Part shown: one piece after another, positions 24,441 to 36,600 of the stretch | How positions within the stretch are numbered: the stretch's first letter is position 1 | How the letters are laid out: each line of letters opens with the position of its first letter | Source of the DNA: Amphimallon solstitiale | Lineage: Eukaryota; Arthropoda; Insecta; Coleoptera; Scarabaeidae | Assembly: GCA_963170755.1 (NCBI GenBank) | Contig: OY720677.1 | Coordinates: forward strand, 23,254,262-23,318,261 | Direction of reading: 5' to 3' | Length of the DNA: 64,000 bases | Notes under the pieces: model-generated | Database searches by the model: none | Seen by the model: only the letters and a program-made list of their open reading frames with translations | What the model was told of the DNA's origin: nothing | Position numbers and translations under genes: made by a program

Positions 24441-25676
24441 AATAGAAACACTATCCTTCTTACTGTAGAAGTGTTATAATTAATCCTGCTTTTACACCCA
24501 CAATACCTCAGCTCGTCAGGGAAGTTGCAGCAACTTTCATTATACATTTACATTCTTGGTAATTATCAATATAGTAAGTACTGCCTACACATGGTCTGTA
24601 TATGGACGTTTCTTCAATTTGTATTTACCTGCGATTTTAAAAATTGCTTTCAATAATAGTAATTCCTAATAATTGAAGTTACGTAGGGGTTATCAAACAA
24701 AACTAGTTTAAAGTATGTAACACTTTCGGCTGTTACTTATACATAAGTAAAATAAAACACTCAATTAAATTTGAATAACTTCACTTTATTTTAATCACTA
24801 TGTGACTGCAGTTTTGACATTACATTTACACGTCATTATCAAACTAGTTTACTTATATTTCTACTATTTCATTTTTCTTTCACCCACGTTTAATTGCAAT
24901 TGTTTGAAATCTTCATGGATTTTATTGTGTTATATATGTAGAATTTTAGCCTTCATACTGGTTGAAGTGAGGTATATCACTTCATAAAAGTTAATTAGAT
25001 ACACACTTAAATGTACTTGGCTTTGACATTAGATACTTATTTTATTATGGTTCTAGTTATTTTTATTTTATCTAGGCCTGAATCCTAACAACAATTGCCA
25101 TGATACAAGTCTGAATGAATAATCATCAATTATTGTTGAGGATAGTACATACCCAACAAGTTATACAAACAAACTAATTCATAAGCAAGCAAAGATTTTA
25201 TTAAAGGTTAGTACTTTGAACCTTTTTCAGCTTGTATAACTGCAATATCCATTGTCAATTATAAGATAAAATATATAGGAAAAATGACATTTCTTCGTTA
25301 CATCGTCTTGCAATATGTATTTTAGGATAACATTTAACATCCACAATCACATCATCACTTATTTTTGGAATTTGAAAAATTAGTGTCAGTAGACTTATCA
25401 TATCCCTTAATTCAAAATATTTTAAGATATTTAAATCTAAAGCAAAACGCCTACAAAATTGTAACAAACACGATTGGTGTAATTGGATAATTGCGTCACT
25501 TCCTTTAAGCTCCCATTGGCTTCTCTTTACTACTACGAGAAGACTGCTTTTACTACAACAAATTTAGCGGGAAAACTTATGAATGGGCACATCCTACTGC
25601 CCAACCCCTCTGTTGGCTACCTACCCGAACTAACCTTCAGTTGTATAACTATAGTATTAATAAACAAGGCTATTAC

Positions 25677-26948
25677 CAAAGAATATTACCTTACGGTAAA
25701 GAGCGACACTCTGATATCATTTTCAAAACGCTCCAATGCGCATGTATATTCTCAAAATGGCCGTTAACTGTTGCTAGTCGTCAGCTGTTTGTTTTGTGCG
25801 GTATAAACAAATTATAGTAGCGTTTTTTGAAGTAAATTGAAAATTTGTTGACTTGTTAATGTATTGATCATTGGTTAGTTGTGGTGGAAAATCTTGAAAA
25901 TGTAAGCTTTTTTTACTTTCCGGGAGATATAAACAGGTAAACATTAATATCTTTTTTGTAATATTCTTTTGGAAATTATGGACTTAGTTTTTTCGTACAA
26001 AGAATTGCACTAATGTACATACCTACTTAAAGTTTATTACAATATTTTCCTTTTTATCAGGCGTTTTGAATGGATTCAAACCTGCAGTCGTCCAGATTTA
26101 ATAGGGAAAGACGAATAGTTTTTAAAACAAACAAGAGTATGCACGAAACATTTTGAAGCACATATGTTTCTGAATGATTTGAAGAAACGACTACAATGCC
26201 ATGCAAAACCAACACAGTACTTAAGTAATTAAGTGCAAGCACAATTATGTGCCATTTAAATGCCTAGGAAACCAAAGAAAAATCAACATTTTGCAATTTA
26301 TGTATACCTACCTTGGATTTTGTAGAGTATATCAGAGAAATTGTGTTTGGTGCAACATTTTTAAACCTTTACAATTACAGATAATGTTGGATTAAATTTC
26401 ATTAAAGTGCTTGAACAAATTCCTTTTTGAATGCCATGTGAAGACTTCCCCAGGTTGTACTTAATGAAATTATTTTGTATGTTAAATTTTTTTTATACTC
26501 TCAAAAGAGCTAATGCAGATTTTAAAAGAACACCTGGGAAGTCGTCAAAAATAATTACTATTTCTAGTTTGTAGTTGTAGTTATTTTTATATGAAATTAT
26601 TTTATTGTTATATATAATTGCTGTTAAATATATATGTTTGTTTATGAATTATATTATTAAAGAATTCTGTTTATTACTTGTAAATTTTGTCTCTTAATTG
26701 TCCTCTTCAAAACATTCCAAACAAAATATTTACAAAAGTATTATTTGGATATCCACGTATAATAATTGCCGAATAACTACTGTTTAAATATGATAATAAT
26801 TTATTTTGGCAATATTCGGCAGTTCTACGCCAATGGACTGAAAGGCGCGCCACTGAATTAGTAGTTTCAAAATGGCCGAAGGTCGTTGAAAAGTAAACTG
26901 AGTTTTCTTATGGAGTGTCGCTTCTTTACCGAAGGGTAATATTCTTTG
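25677..26948. mobile_element. THAP-bearing DNA element abutting the 4.46-kb element
   Basis: Inverted ends CAAAGAATATTACCTTACGG and the inverse of CAAAGAATATTACCCTTCGG continue as GTAAAGA(A)GCGACACTC. CTATTAC flanks both sides (25670-25676, 26949-26955). The interior carries a THAP remnant. Because its left flank is shared with the duplication of the 21209-25669 element, one of the two jumped into the border of the other. The ends resemble those of the element at 29162-30737. Confidence 0.65.
26061..26232 (+). pseudogene. THAP domain C-terminal remnant
   Basis: The translation contains FEWIQTCSRPDLIGKDE, one stop, then TRVCTKHFEAHMFLND and a degenerate HAKPTQ at the place of the AVP box. The CxxH pair (CTKH) fits the second half of the C2CH THAP finger. 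A stop codon and missing N-terminal half make it non-functional as it stands. Confidence 0.6.
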
Positions 26949-27064
26949 CTATTACAACCGTAAGTCACAATTCCTTATAGATATTGTTTATTGTTTTGAT
27001 TTGTGTTGTGAAAAAGGACTGAATTAACTGCATTAAAACAAAAGAGAGGTAGAATGAAGTGTAA

Positions 27065-27765
27065 AATGACGCGGTTACATACGACGAATTAGACCGGGAT
27101 AATTTAAATGAAACGAGTATTTTGCAATTAGTGTTAAGGTTGTCAAAATTCGTGAACGTTCTTGAGGAATTTGAGAAAATACAACAAGAAATAGACACAT
27201 TAGAGCCTGAACACAGTGATGATGAGAGAGATAAATTTGAAAACGATTATTTTGAACTAATAACTAAAATCCATTCGCTTATCAAAACGCATGAGTCAAA
27301 CAATAGGGTAGATTCGCATAATGTGGTTAGCACTGGTATAAATAATGTAAACAGTACTTCGATAAAATTACCTATGATAAAATTGCCAAATTTCAAGGGA
27401 ACATTTGATAAATGGTTAGAGTTTCGGGATGCCTTTAAAACAATGGTACATAATAACAATAATATCGGTAAAAGTGAAAAGTTTTATTATTTAAAATCCT
27501 CGTTGATTGACGAGGCTTTACGGGTTATCCAGGCGATTGAAGTCACAGACGAAAATTATGAAATCGCGTGGAATTTACTTGTAGATAGGTACGAAAACAA
27601 GCCTTTAATCGTGCACACACATATTAAATTAATTTTTGAAATAAACGCGGTAACAAGAGAGTCACACATTGAATTGAGACGTCTAATAGATGATGTCACA
27701 AAACATCTGCGTGCATTAGAAGCATTAAAACTACCGGTCAAACATTGGGATGCGTTATTGATATA
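27065..27765 (+). pseudogene. BEL/Pao gag, N-terminal part
   Basis: The frame is open from just after a stop at 27062 and contains a charged helical segment, then LPMIKLPNFKGTFDKWLEFR and KSEKFYYLKSSL, hallmark strings of the gag DUF1759-type domain of BEL/Pao elements. There is no in-frame ATG at the start, so the true N-terminus lies in another frame or is lost. At 27765 the frame runs into the terminal repeat of the inserted mariner-type element. Gag would package the element RNA in a cytoplasmic particle. Confidence 0.8.
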
Positions 27766-27846
27766 CACCGCTGGTCTGTTTACTATTAGAATGCGGGATA
27801 AAATACATGTATTTCGTACATATGGTAGCAAGCGAGGTTGCCAGTA

Positions 27847-28038
27847 GGCGCTTTCCTTTTGACATAAATCTCAGATAAATATCACCTCAGTTTAGCTGAG
27901 ATTATATTTTGACGCGTTCCTTTTGTAATCAGCTGACTGAGACAAAGTGAGGTTGGTCAGAACCTTCCTCACTTCAAGTGAGCAGAGACGCTCACATCAC
28001 TTTAGCTCAGCTCAGATCTCTAGTAAAAGGAAGGCGCC
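27847..28038. mobile_element. 192-bp MITE with TA target duplication
   Basis: Inverted ends GGCGCTTTCCTTTT..ATCTCAG and their inverse (CTCAGAT..AAAAGGAAGGCGCC) with TA on both sides (27845-27846, 28039-28040). The interior is rich in short CTCA/TGAG repeats (TCAGCTGACTGAG, CTCAGCTCAG). It lies between the left end of the mariner-type element and its transposase start. Confidence 0.75.
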
Positions 28039-29161
28039 TAATATAATTTAGTCCGGCATCATAACTATGACAGTACTTAATAATGACACAAATGACATTT
28101 AATAGAAAATCGTATATTCACGCGGACAGTTTTCTTTGATTTTGAGTTACTGATACTGTCTAAGATGTTGTACACTACGGAAGAAAGAATTCAAATAATT
28201 AAATGGTACTATTCAGGTAGTACAGCACAGGAAGTAGTTGGTCGTTTCATATTTTCATTTGAAAATAGATCCGTCCCTGCCGTTCAAACAGTTTTGAACA
28301 TTGTTCATAAATTCGAATCTGTTGGATGTATTACGGACTGCCATAAATGCATTGAGAAGAGCAAAGGATGTCGTATACGGATACTGAGCGAGGAAAGGGA
28401 ACAACGGGAAGTTAATGTATGTAGTGCTGTTGAGCAAAATGAACCATGTTCATCACGGCAAATATCTGAACAGGTTGATATCCCAGCGCGTACTGTTAGA
28501 AAGATTTTGAATAGGCAAGGGTATCGTAGCTACAGCATACAAAAACGCCGGGAAATTTTTCTTGGAGATCAAGTAAGGCGCATTAACTTTTGTGAAAGTG
28601 TAATGGCACGAGTCGTCGAAAATGATAATTTTATACAAAACATTTTATTTACGGACGAATCTGCGTTCTATTTACATGGTCGTTCTAATCCAATGATTAC
28701 TAAATATTGGTCAAAGCAAAATAAACATCTGTTTTTGCCCCTTCGTACCCAATATCCTCAAAAATTGAATGTGTGGGCCGGTATATTGGGTGATCATATT
28801 ATTGGTCCATTTTTTATTGATGGTACACTTACAGCAGCCAGATATTTGCAATTGCTCGAAACTAATATCATGCCGGCCGTTCGTGCTCTCAATGTTAATG
28901 TTGAAGAGATTTGGTTTCAACGGGATAACTGTCCAGCTCACACTGCACGGATTGTACGGCAATTTCTTCAACAAACTTTTCTTAACCGTATAATAGGTTC
29001 AGGCGGCACGATAGAATGGCCACCTCGCTCGCCCGATTTGACGCCGTTAGATTTTTTCTTTTGGGGCTGTATCAAGGAAAAAGTTTATACATATGCGCAT
29101 GAGCGAGCTAGAAATTTGGAAGAATTACGGCAAAAGATTGTCAACACTGCCAATAGTATAT

Positions 29162-30737
29162 TCAAAGATTAGAGAATAAAGATACGACGCTTCGATCGGA
29201 ACCTTTGATCTCTTACTTAAATTTTCAGTGACCTTGGACATTTAAATTGGAATGTAGAAGCGCGGGAATTTTAAACAGAACAGATTTTAAAATTCTGCTG
29301 TCGAAATAAATGTATGGATTCGCAATATTGTAAAATAGAAATACAAATTATATGTGAAATAATTACATATTATATGAATATAAAATATTATTATAAGAAA
29401 ATAAGTGTTTAGAGAATATTAAGTGTATATGTGTTATACATGTTAAATGTGATCGGAAAATAAAGAAATATATATTTGAAATATGTACATTTAAAAAGGT
29501 AGGCAATGAAATGCTGAGACAATGAATAATTTATTATACAAAAAATATTTACATAAGTACTATAATATAATAATAATAATAATAAATTTATTGTATCACC
29601 AACAAGATTTACATCTATCTTATATTTTCTTTTCTTGTTGCGTGCATTCTAAGTTGAACTTTCTGCAAGGCATCTATAAAATCAAAAGTTTCTTTGATTT
29701 CACGAAGTTAATTATTTATAAAGAATCTGATTCCTCTTACTCATTTGGTTTTAGTCGTATATGCTTTTACAAAGAATTTAATGAAGATAGGTGGAAATAA
29801 ATAAATTTGCAGGGCACATATTTGTAAGTATAGGCTTTCATTTCTAGCAAGTCTCAAGTCTGTGTAAAAAGTGTCGATATCTATGTGACATGTTTCGATA
29901 TCTATATATTCATTAATATACTTAATTTCCTATTCATAGTTAGTGAATTTTTAAACTCATTATTAGAAAATTTCATATATGGTATGGTATGGTAATATCA
30001 GAAATAACGTTGATTTTTTTGTGACCTGTATTTTCCGTTTCACTCCCCTTTCTCTTAACTTAATAGCATATCTTGAACATGATGGAATTGGTTCAGCCAT
30101 AAAAAAAATTTGTTACTTAAATGTTTATTGTTCATTGCATAATTCTTACATATTGTTTCTAGAGTGCACTCTGTATGAAAAATCATTTGGCACAGCTAGT
30201 GGTAACAGATGCTTCCTTTCAATGTTCATTAACATATCTGGTACAAAATGTTTTCTGCATATCCGATACTTTGTATACAATTCTAAGGGATCTTTGTCGA
30301 GAAATCATATCGTCCACATGCTTGCACCTATTTTTTACAACTCCAATATGAATTAATATTATTATTACTGAAAGGCGAAAAAATAGGAAGATTCTTGATA
30401 ACTTGTTGTTTACTTACATATGATCTTTAGGAAATCTAAAGAAATGTAATTTTTCATCCTTAGCTATACAAAAATAATTTTTACAGTATTTATATGCACA
30501 CATTTGACCAATTTGTTTTGGTATCATACACGTAATTACGAAATACGACTAATTTAAATGCAATAATATTTACAATAAACAAACTAAACAGTATAAAGCA
30601 AATTGCGTCCGCCGGCTAGGTTATGTGTACATGTTTTGTTTATGTTCAGTCCTTTTAAATTGGAATGTTTTCTATCCTACTCTACAAATGTAGTTCCTTT
30701 TTCGAGCGTCGCATCTTTAGTATTCTCTAATCTTTGG
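29162..30737 (-). mobile_element. THAP-bearing DNA element inserted in the mariner transposase gene
   Basis: Imperfect inverted ends (TCAAAGATTAGAGAATAAAG; CCAAAGATTAGAGAATACTA) continue as GATGCGACGCTC on the right and a diverged copy on the left. TATAT flanks both sides (29157-29161, 30738-30742), though the AT repeat makes the duplication length uncertain (2-5 bp). The interior has a THAP remnant on the minus strand and no transposase core. The ends resemble those of 25677-26948 (AAAGA..TAAAGAxGCGACxCTC), so the two belong to one family. Confidence 0.7.
30175..30309 (-). pseudogene. THAP domain remnant
   Basis: The minus strand reads FLDKDPLELYTKYRICRKHF, then PDMLMNIERKHLLPLAVPNDF, matching the second half of a THAP finger: the CxxH pair (CRKH) and the AVP box. 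A stop just upstream separates it from any N-terminal half. It probably derives from a P-like transposase. Confidence 0.65.
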
Positions 30738-31375
30738 TATATTGCCTGAAACACTTGCCAACGTACGGAATGAGTTTTACTACAGCCTTGGTTATTGTCA
30801 AGAGCAAGCAGGCGGTTTATTTGAACATTTACTCCATTAATATTTATAGAATTTTTGTACTAAATTTTATAAAATAAAATCTTTCCTTTTACTAATTATT
30901 TTAAAAAACATTTTAGTTTAATTCTAATATACGGTAGTTTAATTTTGTAATTTAATTTTTCAAGAATATTTTAGTTTAGTTTTCTAGCGATCTTTTTACA
31001 TTAATACCATTGCTTACGCAGAATTATTCCAATTTTATTAAAACGTTGCTACCTCTAAACTGATTATTGTGTTCTGTTTGTATTTTTTCACTTCTCTCCA
31101 GTGTGCTATTACTTATTTTCGATAAAATATAAATTACCGTTAACAAAAGCGCGCTATACGGAAGCATTAAATGCACTCGTAACGTTTACATGACGTTCAC
31201 TGACGTTTATCTAGCCTGACCTAACCAATGCACAGCAACAAAATGTTTAATGTTTACATTACGTTAGTGCATAGTCTATAAGTCGATACCGGGAAAAATG
31301 TTTCAAATACATAAGGCAACACTGTGCGCGTTTTCTACTGATAGCCGCATTCCAGATCTGCTCAGACCAGCGGTG

Positions 31376-31905
31376 TATATTATTGCAGGTAAATTAGATG
31401 CGGCAACGCGACGCGAGTGGGAAGCGTTCAATATACAGGGCGAATTACCTAGTATGACAGATATGAATGAATTTTTGAAACAAAAATGTAATGTTTTAGA
31501 AAAATTAGAACAGAATAAACAATTTATAAAACCTACTAGTAAAACGAAGGGTTTTCAAGCGCATGTAAATGTAGAAAGAAACAGTTTAAAATGTTATTTT
31601 CGTGGAAATAATCATTCAGTTTACAACTGCAAAGCTTTATTGAAATTAGAGGTAAACTCGCGAATACAAGAGATAAGAGTGAGACATTTATGCACGAATT
31701 GTTTGAGGCCAGGGCACGCAAATCAATTTTGTAAATTAGTGGGATGTAGAAAATGTAATAGAAAACACAATACTTTATTACACATTGATAATAATCTTGA
31801 GAATAACGACACGAGTAATATTGATTCGCCAGATGAGTCAGCACCAACGCAAGCAGTATCCTGTTATATGAAGAATACAGGAGGACAAGTTTTGCTTTTC
31901 ACGGC
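31376..31905 (+). pseudogene. BEL/Pao gag, C-terminal part with zinc knuckles
   Basis: Continues gag after the mariner-type element: GKLDAATRREWEAF is the typical end of the capsid-like region. It is followed by zinc-knuckle-like motifs (CYFRGNNHSVYNCK; CTNCLRPGHANQFC; CRKCNRKHNTLLH) that bind RNA. The frame remains open up to the Polinton target site at 31900-31905, after which an artificial stop is read from the Polinton end at 31928. Confidence 0.85.
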
Positions 31906-32631
31906 AGTAGGGAAAGAATGGGCGTTCTAGATCGCACTCTGCACCCGAGGCCACGGGCCTGAAACCGCGAAGATTTACCCCCTCCACTTTGTAGTTCCAA
32001 ACGCGGCCAACGCGGTTTCGCAGAGGGCGCTAGTGGCGGCGCTCGAATACATACATATACAGCATGGTACTCCGTGACGTATCAACCATACTGGGTGTTT
32101 CAAAAGTTAGGAACCAAGATGGCCGCCAAAATAAAAGTTTTGAATTTAATACATATACAGCATGGTACTCCGTGACGTATCAACCATGTACAAAAGTTAG
32201 GAACCAAGATGGCTGCCAAAATAAAAGTTTCGAATTTAATACATATACAGCATGGTACTCCGTGACGTATCAACCATGTACAAAAGTTAGGATCCATGAT
32301 GGCCGCCAAAAATAAAAGTTTGGAATTTAATACATATACAGCATGGTACTCTGTGACGTATCAACCATACAGGGTGTTTCAAAAGTTAGGGACCAAGATG
32401 TCCGCCAAAATAAAAGTTTTGAATTTAATACATATACAGCATGGTACTTTGTGACGTGCTTCAAAGTGATAAAACAAGATGGCCACCTCCAGGTAAGATT
32501 AAAACTAAATGTACAGCCTGGTTTCTGATTACGTCAAGTATTAATATATACACTGTGTTCCAAAAGTGATTTAGGTGATGTAAGGTTTTTTTTCTTTAAA
32601 TAAAAGATTAACTTCTTTAGACAGATTTATT
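31906..32631. repeat. Polinton left terminal inverted repeat
   Basis: About 726 bp, inverted relative to 49786-50437. The outer ~135 bp are unique; inside are five tandem units of 90-98 bp (starts near 32063, 32161, 32251, 32342, 32440) built on CATGGTACTCCGTGACGTAT and AAGATGGCCGCCAAAATAAA. Compared with the right repeat it has one more unit and a 9-bp GCCAACGCG insertion. Confidence 0.9.
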
Positions 32632-32804
32632 ATTTTTTAAATACCAACACATTCAATTAGATATGCTAAAGTATTTGGAGAAAATTAGTCTAACATTTGT
32701 ATGAAACATGCAAGTTGAATTAGTTTTTACAATCGTTGTAACAAACAAATCTATACAAAAAATAACTTTTATTAAGTAATACAGTTCTGAAATATATGGA
32801 CAAA

Positions 32805-33662
32805 TCAATAGCTATTATTGCTACACCAACTACAATTAGCAATTTCACCTATTTTCATTACTTCGTAATCATAATGAAGAGTAGTAAAAGAAATATGTAG
32901 CACTTCCAACATTAGGAAAGCATTTAAAGAATTTGAATGATCCTCTATTAATTTAACAATATTACCATATAGATCACCACTTAAATTTATACATGATTTC
33001 AACAATGTATTATAAAACATAGGAAAATCGTTATCAGTGAAAAACGATAATTTATATTTAATTAGTGGTTGTAAATTATACAAATTATTATATGTATCCT
33101 TCGAAAGCACCATCTGCTGATTTCGACTACTTATGCGTATAACACTAATAGTTTTATATGTTGATGATTCGATTTGATGGTTAGGACTGCAACCTTCGGT
33201 CTTGCAAAATTCCACCCATTCTTCAGGTGTGAAGAATATACAGTTTGTCGGGGAACGAAGCTGAATGATGGGGACGTATCCAGCTGCCGGACTAAGACCG
33301 ATGTTGAGCCACTTGGAACCACTTTTGTTTAGGAAGTACGATGATTGTCCAATCAACTGTTTTTCTTTTACAACGTTTTCTACAATCATTTTAAGTGATT
33401 TGTCGAGAAATTCATTATAAGTTTCTGGGAAAGAAATAAAAAATATATAGTTATTACTTTATATATAATTGTTTTCAGGCTTACTAGCTTCCATTTTAAT
33501 GTATAAAGTTTTATGAGAAATTAAACGCACAACTGAACTGATACTTAGACAAACTAAGACTGGTTTATGTTGTGGAGTGTTATATCAAATATTAAAGAAA
33601 TAATAGTGGGGATACTCACTTGAACTGAAGTGGAGTAATAGCTCTATGGGACACATGCGCAT
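32805..33662 (-). CDS. Polinton gene of unknown function, possibly two exons
   Basis: The main frame is open from an acceptor at 33424 (CTTTCCCAG) to the stop at 32805; the first ATG in this part is 33389. A short upstream exon (33662-33620, starting ATG, ending before GTGAGT) matches in phase and would add about 14 residues. The protein is about 195-220 residues with no motif I recognise; its middle contains FFTPEEWVEFCKTEG and it has several Cys near the C-terminus. It lies between the left terminal repeat and the polymerase, same strand. Expected in Polintons as an accessory gene, but I cannot name it. Confidence 0.5.
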
Positions 33663-33681
33663 AAGACCTGCTAAAAAATGA

Positions 33682-36600
33682 CTACTCAATGCGACAATGA
33701 CCCCAGTCCAAGGTATGTATACCATCCCCACTAATCCAGCGTTTGTCATCATGAGGTGATAGAGCCAATTTATTTTGTTGAATAGTATGAAGGGCGTGAA
33801 GTGTAGATTTAAATAAATTTTGAATTTTATAGACTAAATTTTGTTCAAACAAACACTTTTTGTAATCATCCAAACTAATTTCACTCTCAACAACACATTT
33901 CTTTACACCTTTAGCCTTTCTAAGTTCCCTACCTTCAACATCTAAAGCATACATTTTTGCGCGAAGTCCAACAAATTCATTCATTATATTACCTGCATTT
34001 TCATCTTTAAATAAACCCAGTACAGCTTTATTTTGTGGTGCTATATTGTAAACATTATCGGTCGAAAAGTTGGAAGTATCGAATTTTGAAATATTGTTTT
34101 TAATGTCGCTGTATATATCATCAATATCAACTTTTAAAATAAAACTATCGGTGTCCATATAGCATAGACGAACCTTTTCGGCATATTCACGTTTCAAAAA
34201 ATCATAGTAAAAGTCATACATTAAATATTTTGAGTTCTCCAGAACAGAGAAGCCAATGTAAATTGGTTTATTATAAACAACTTTTAACCTCTCCATCTGG
34301 ATAGCCACAAAGTTTTCAGAAAAAATGCTAATATTTTTAAAATTAGATTTAGCGATTAAAGAACGAGCTCCACGCTTATTACCATGGTCCCCCCAGTGTG
34401 TGAGTAATTTAACATCTACACGCTTGTCAACATTTTCAACGGTTTTCCCGTATATGGAATTTACCATTAGCTTGTAGAAATCCTTTTCAAAATCATTTTT
34501 TGCCTGTTGGCGAAGGCTCGTATTCAAATCAATATAATTTTGAAGCCAATTTGACTGACTAAATTCCAAAACGCGATGAATTTTACTAATTTTGAGACCG
34601 AAACGTAGCGCTTGTTTTAAATTTCTATAATGTATGACGTATTTCTCTTTATTTTGTAAATTAGCAATTAATTTTTTATTTTGAAATTTCGAAGTGGGGG
34701 GTACCATATTCTCGGGGAGAAAAGGTAAATCATTATGCTCATCATGCAAAGCTATAGGATACTCGACATCCACTTCTAAAAAGTAACCAATATCTGATTC
34801 ATCCGCGACTATTAAAATATTTAAATTGTTAATTTCATCTTGACTAAGCCAACGAAAACCACCATATGGTAGATACTGCGACATCCCCCACCCGTATAAA
34901 TTATTAGCATCCCAATACGTTAAATATGAACTAGGAGCACTGACATCATAACTCGACATGTATTTGTTGTTCGCTTTTGCATAACGCAAAGAGGCTTGAG
35001 CCAACCCACCCCGTATACTATTTTTAATGAAACAATGCATATCGATGTCAGTGATTAGTTGCAATTCAATTTTGGTATGTTTCAACATAGCATCCCAAGA
35101 TAAACCTGGACTAGTGTAATATTGAGCGGGATCCAGACCGTATGTTTGAAGACAAATTTTGCGAAAATTTTCAAAAATGTCAGCTAATAAAAGCACATCC
35201 GTTTTTAAGTATAAATTAGAATATTCTAATAAATTCTTACAATTGAACGTGATCCATACAGTTTGTGCATGTTGATAATCTGTATCGGAAATATTTTCAT
35301 TAGTAAGTGAATTAAAGAAATTATGTTTTGGAGGTAAGTTCGGCTCTTGCAATCGTTCAAAAGAATCGATGTATTGATAGGGGAAAATTCCTTTTTTTCT
35401 AATCAAATCGAATTGAAAATCTACCGAAAACGCCCTTCGGACGGTCAAGAAATCTTTAGAATCTAAATTTTGAGCAAGTTTTTCGATAGAAGATGCCATG
35501 AATCTAAAAGAATCTAAAAATCGTATGCTGCAATAAACATTTTTTTCCGCGCCATTTTTATCCGTATAACGATCAACTAAAACTCTTTTACTGAAACTAA
35601 TGTACTTTTCTTTATTTACCGGTATAACGTTAATATCCAAATTATCATTTGCCAAATCTTTAATAAACAAATGTGAATCATAGGTGAGATTATGAAAATA
35701 TACAGGGATGAACTTTGGAATTTTATACGCGAGGTTACAATTGGAGTGGGCGACTCCTCGAAATATCCCAGTTAAATGACAGTGATCTGCCACTTTATCC
35801 CCATTGAGAGGTAATTCACAAATGTGACAGATAGCTGCATTTTCATAATTATGTCTTTCGGATGAACTCAACGGTGACATTGGTACGACGACTTTTAAAT
35901 ACTTTTCATATATAGTCTTGATATCTTCTACCAATTTCGAAATGAAAATCGTTGAACAATCGAGGCCGGAATAGGTCACAAATCTATTTAAAGAAGAATC
36001 AAAAGAACAAATAATTTGGTATGCAAAACTGTAGGGAATATGTTCATGTGTATCCCGGGTAAATGAAGCAGATGGATCACCGCCACACGAATGAATTGGT
36101 TGTAGGATACATTCGAAATCAGCATAAATAACGAATGGTACTAACATTTTTTTATCAAACTTATCAAATCTTAAAATATTTTGTGGTAACAAATCACCAA
36201 ATTTAGTTTTTCGCGGAATGGTCGAAGGTAGTGTGGTGTATACATGATTGCAATCATTCTGTTGATGAGCATTTAATTTGTCAAGTGAATTGAAGTTAAT
36301 TAAGCACCCATCACAGATATGAAGTCTACCATGATGATTACTAATTTGAGATGAAACTAGCCTGGAAAAATTTTTAATTAAAACATAATGCGATTTATTG
36401 TTTTCTTCTAAAAGTAATAAATTAATATGAATGTCTTGGCGGTTTTGAGTAAAATAAATTGGCCCCACCACCTCATAATTTTTTGTCTCATCATTAATCG
36501 CCAAAGTATACACGTTGATACTTAAATTATTTAATTGCTCAATTTTTGAAATATCTTTAATTTTTACCGGAAAATTTATATTTTTTAAATTTAGCACGCT

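Larger units (their letters stand above)
21209..25669. mobile_element. P-like DNA element, 4.46 kb, with 7-8 bp target duplication
   Basis: Ends are inverted: CTTGTTTATAAATACTATAG.. on the left and the inverse of CCTTGTTTATTAATACTATA.. on the right. CTATTACC flanks both sides (21201-21208 and 25670-25677), matching the 8-bp duplication of P elements. No transposase was recognised inside; the interior holds a palindrome (23056-23122), a LINE 3' end (about 23664-24440) and AT-rich filler. P assignment is inference from duplication length and the abundance of THAP/P fragments nearby. The ends also bound a MITE at 2749-2991. Confidence 0.65.
28165..30840 (+). pseudogene. Tc1/mariner-superfamily transposase, interrupted near its C-terminus
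   Basis: The main frame (28165-29156) encodes an N-terminal helix-turn-helix region (TEERIQIIKWYY, ARTVRKILNRQGY) and a DDE/DDD core: TDESAF, WFQRDNCPAHTA and PPRSPDLTPLDFFFWG. The second and third catalytic Asp are 36 residues apart by my count. At 29157 the gene is broken by a THAP-bearing insertion. The C-terminal tail resumes in frame at 30738 (starting LPETLANVRNE) and stops at 30840, giving an uninterrupted ancestral protein of about 365 residues. A cut-and-paste transposase acting on its own terminal repeats; probably inactive as it stands, although the core is intact. Confidence 0.85.
27766..31375 (+). mobile_element. Mariner-type DNA transposon inserted in BEL gag, itself carrying two insertions
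   Basis: Ends CACCGCTGGTCTG and the inverse CAGACCAGCGGTG (27766-27778, 31363-31375), with further imperfect matches (AATGCGG) inside. A TA duplication flanks it. Counting one TA, the gag frame on the left (..LLIY) runs directly into the frame on the right (IIAGKLD). It holds a transposase gene (28165-30840), a MITE (27847-28038) and a THAP-bearing element (29162-30737). Without these two it would be about 1.8 kb. Confidence 0.85.
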
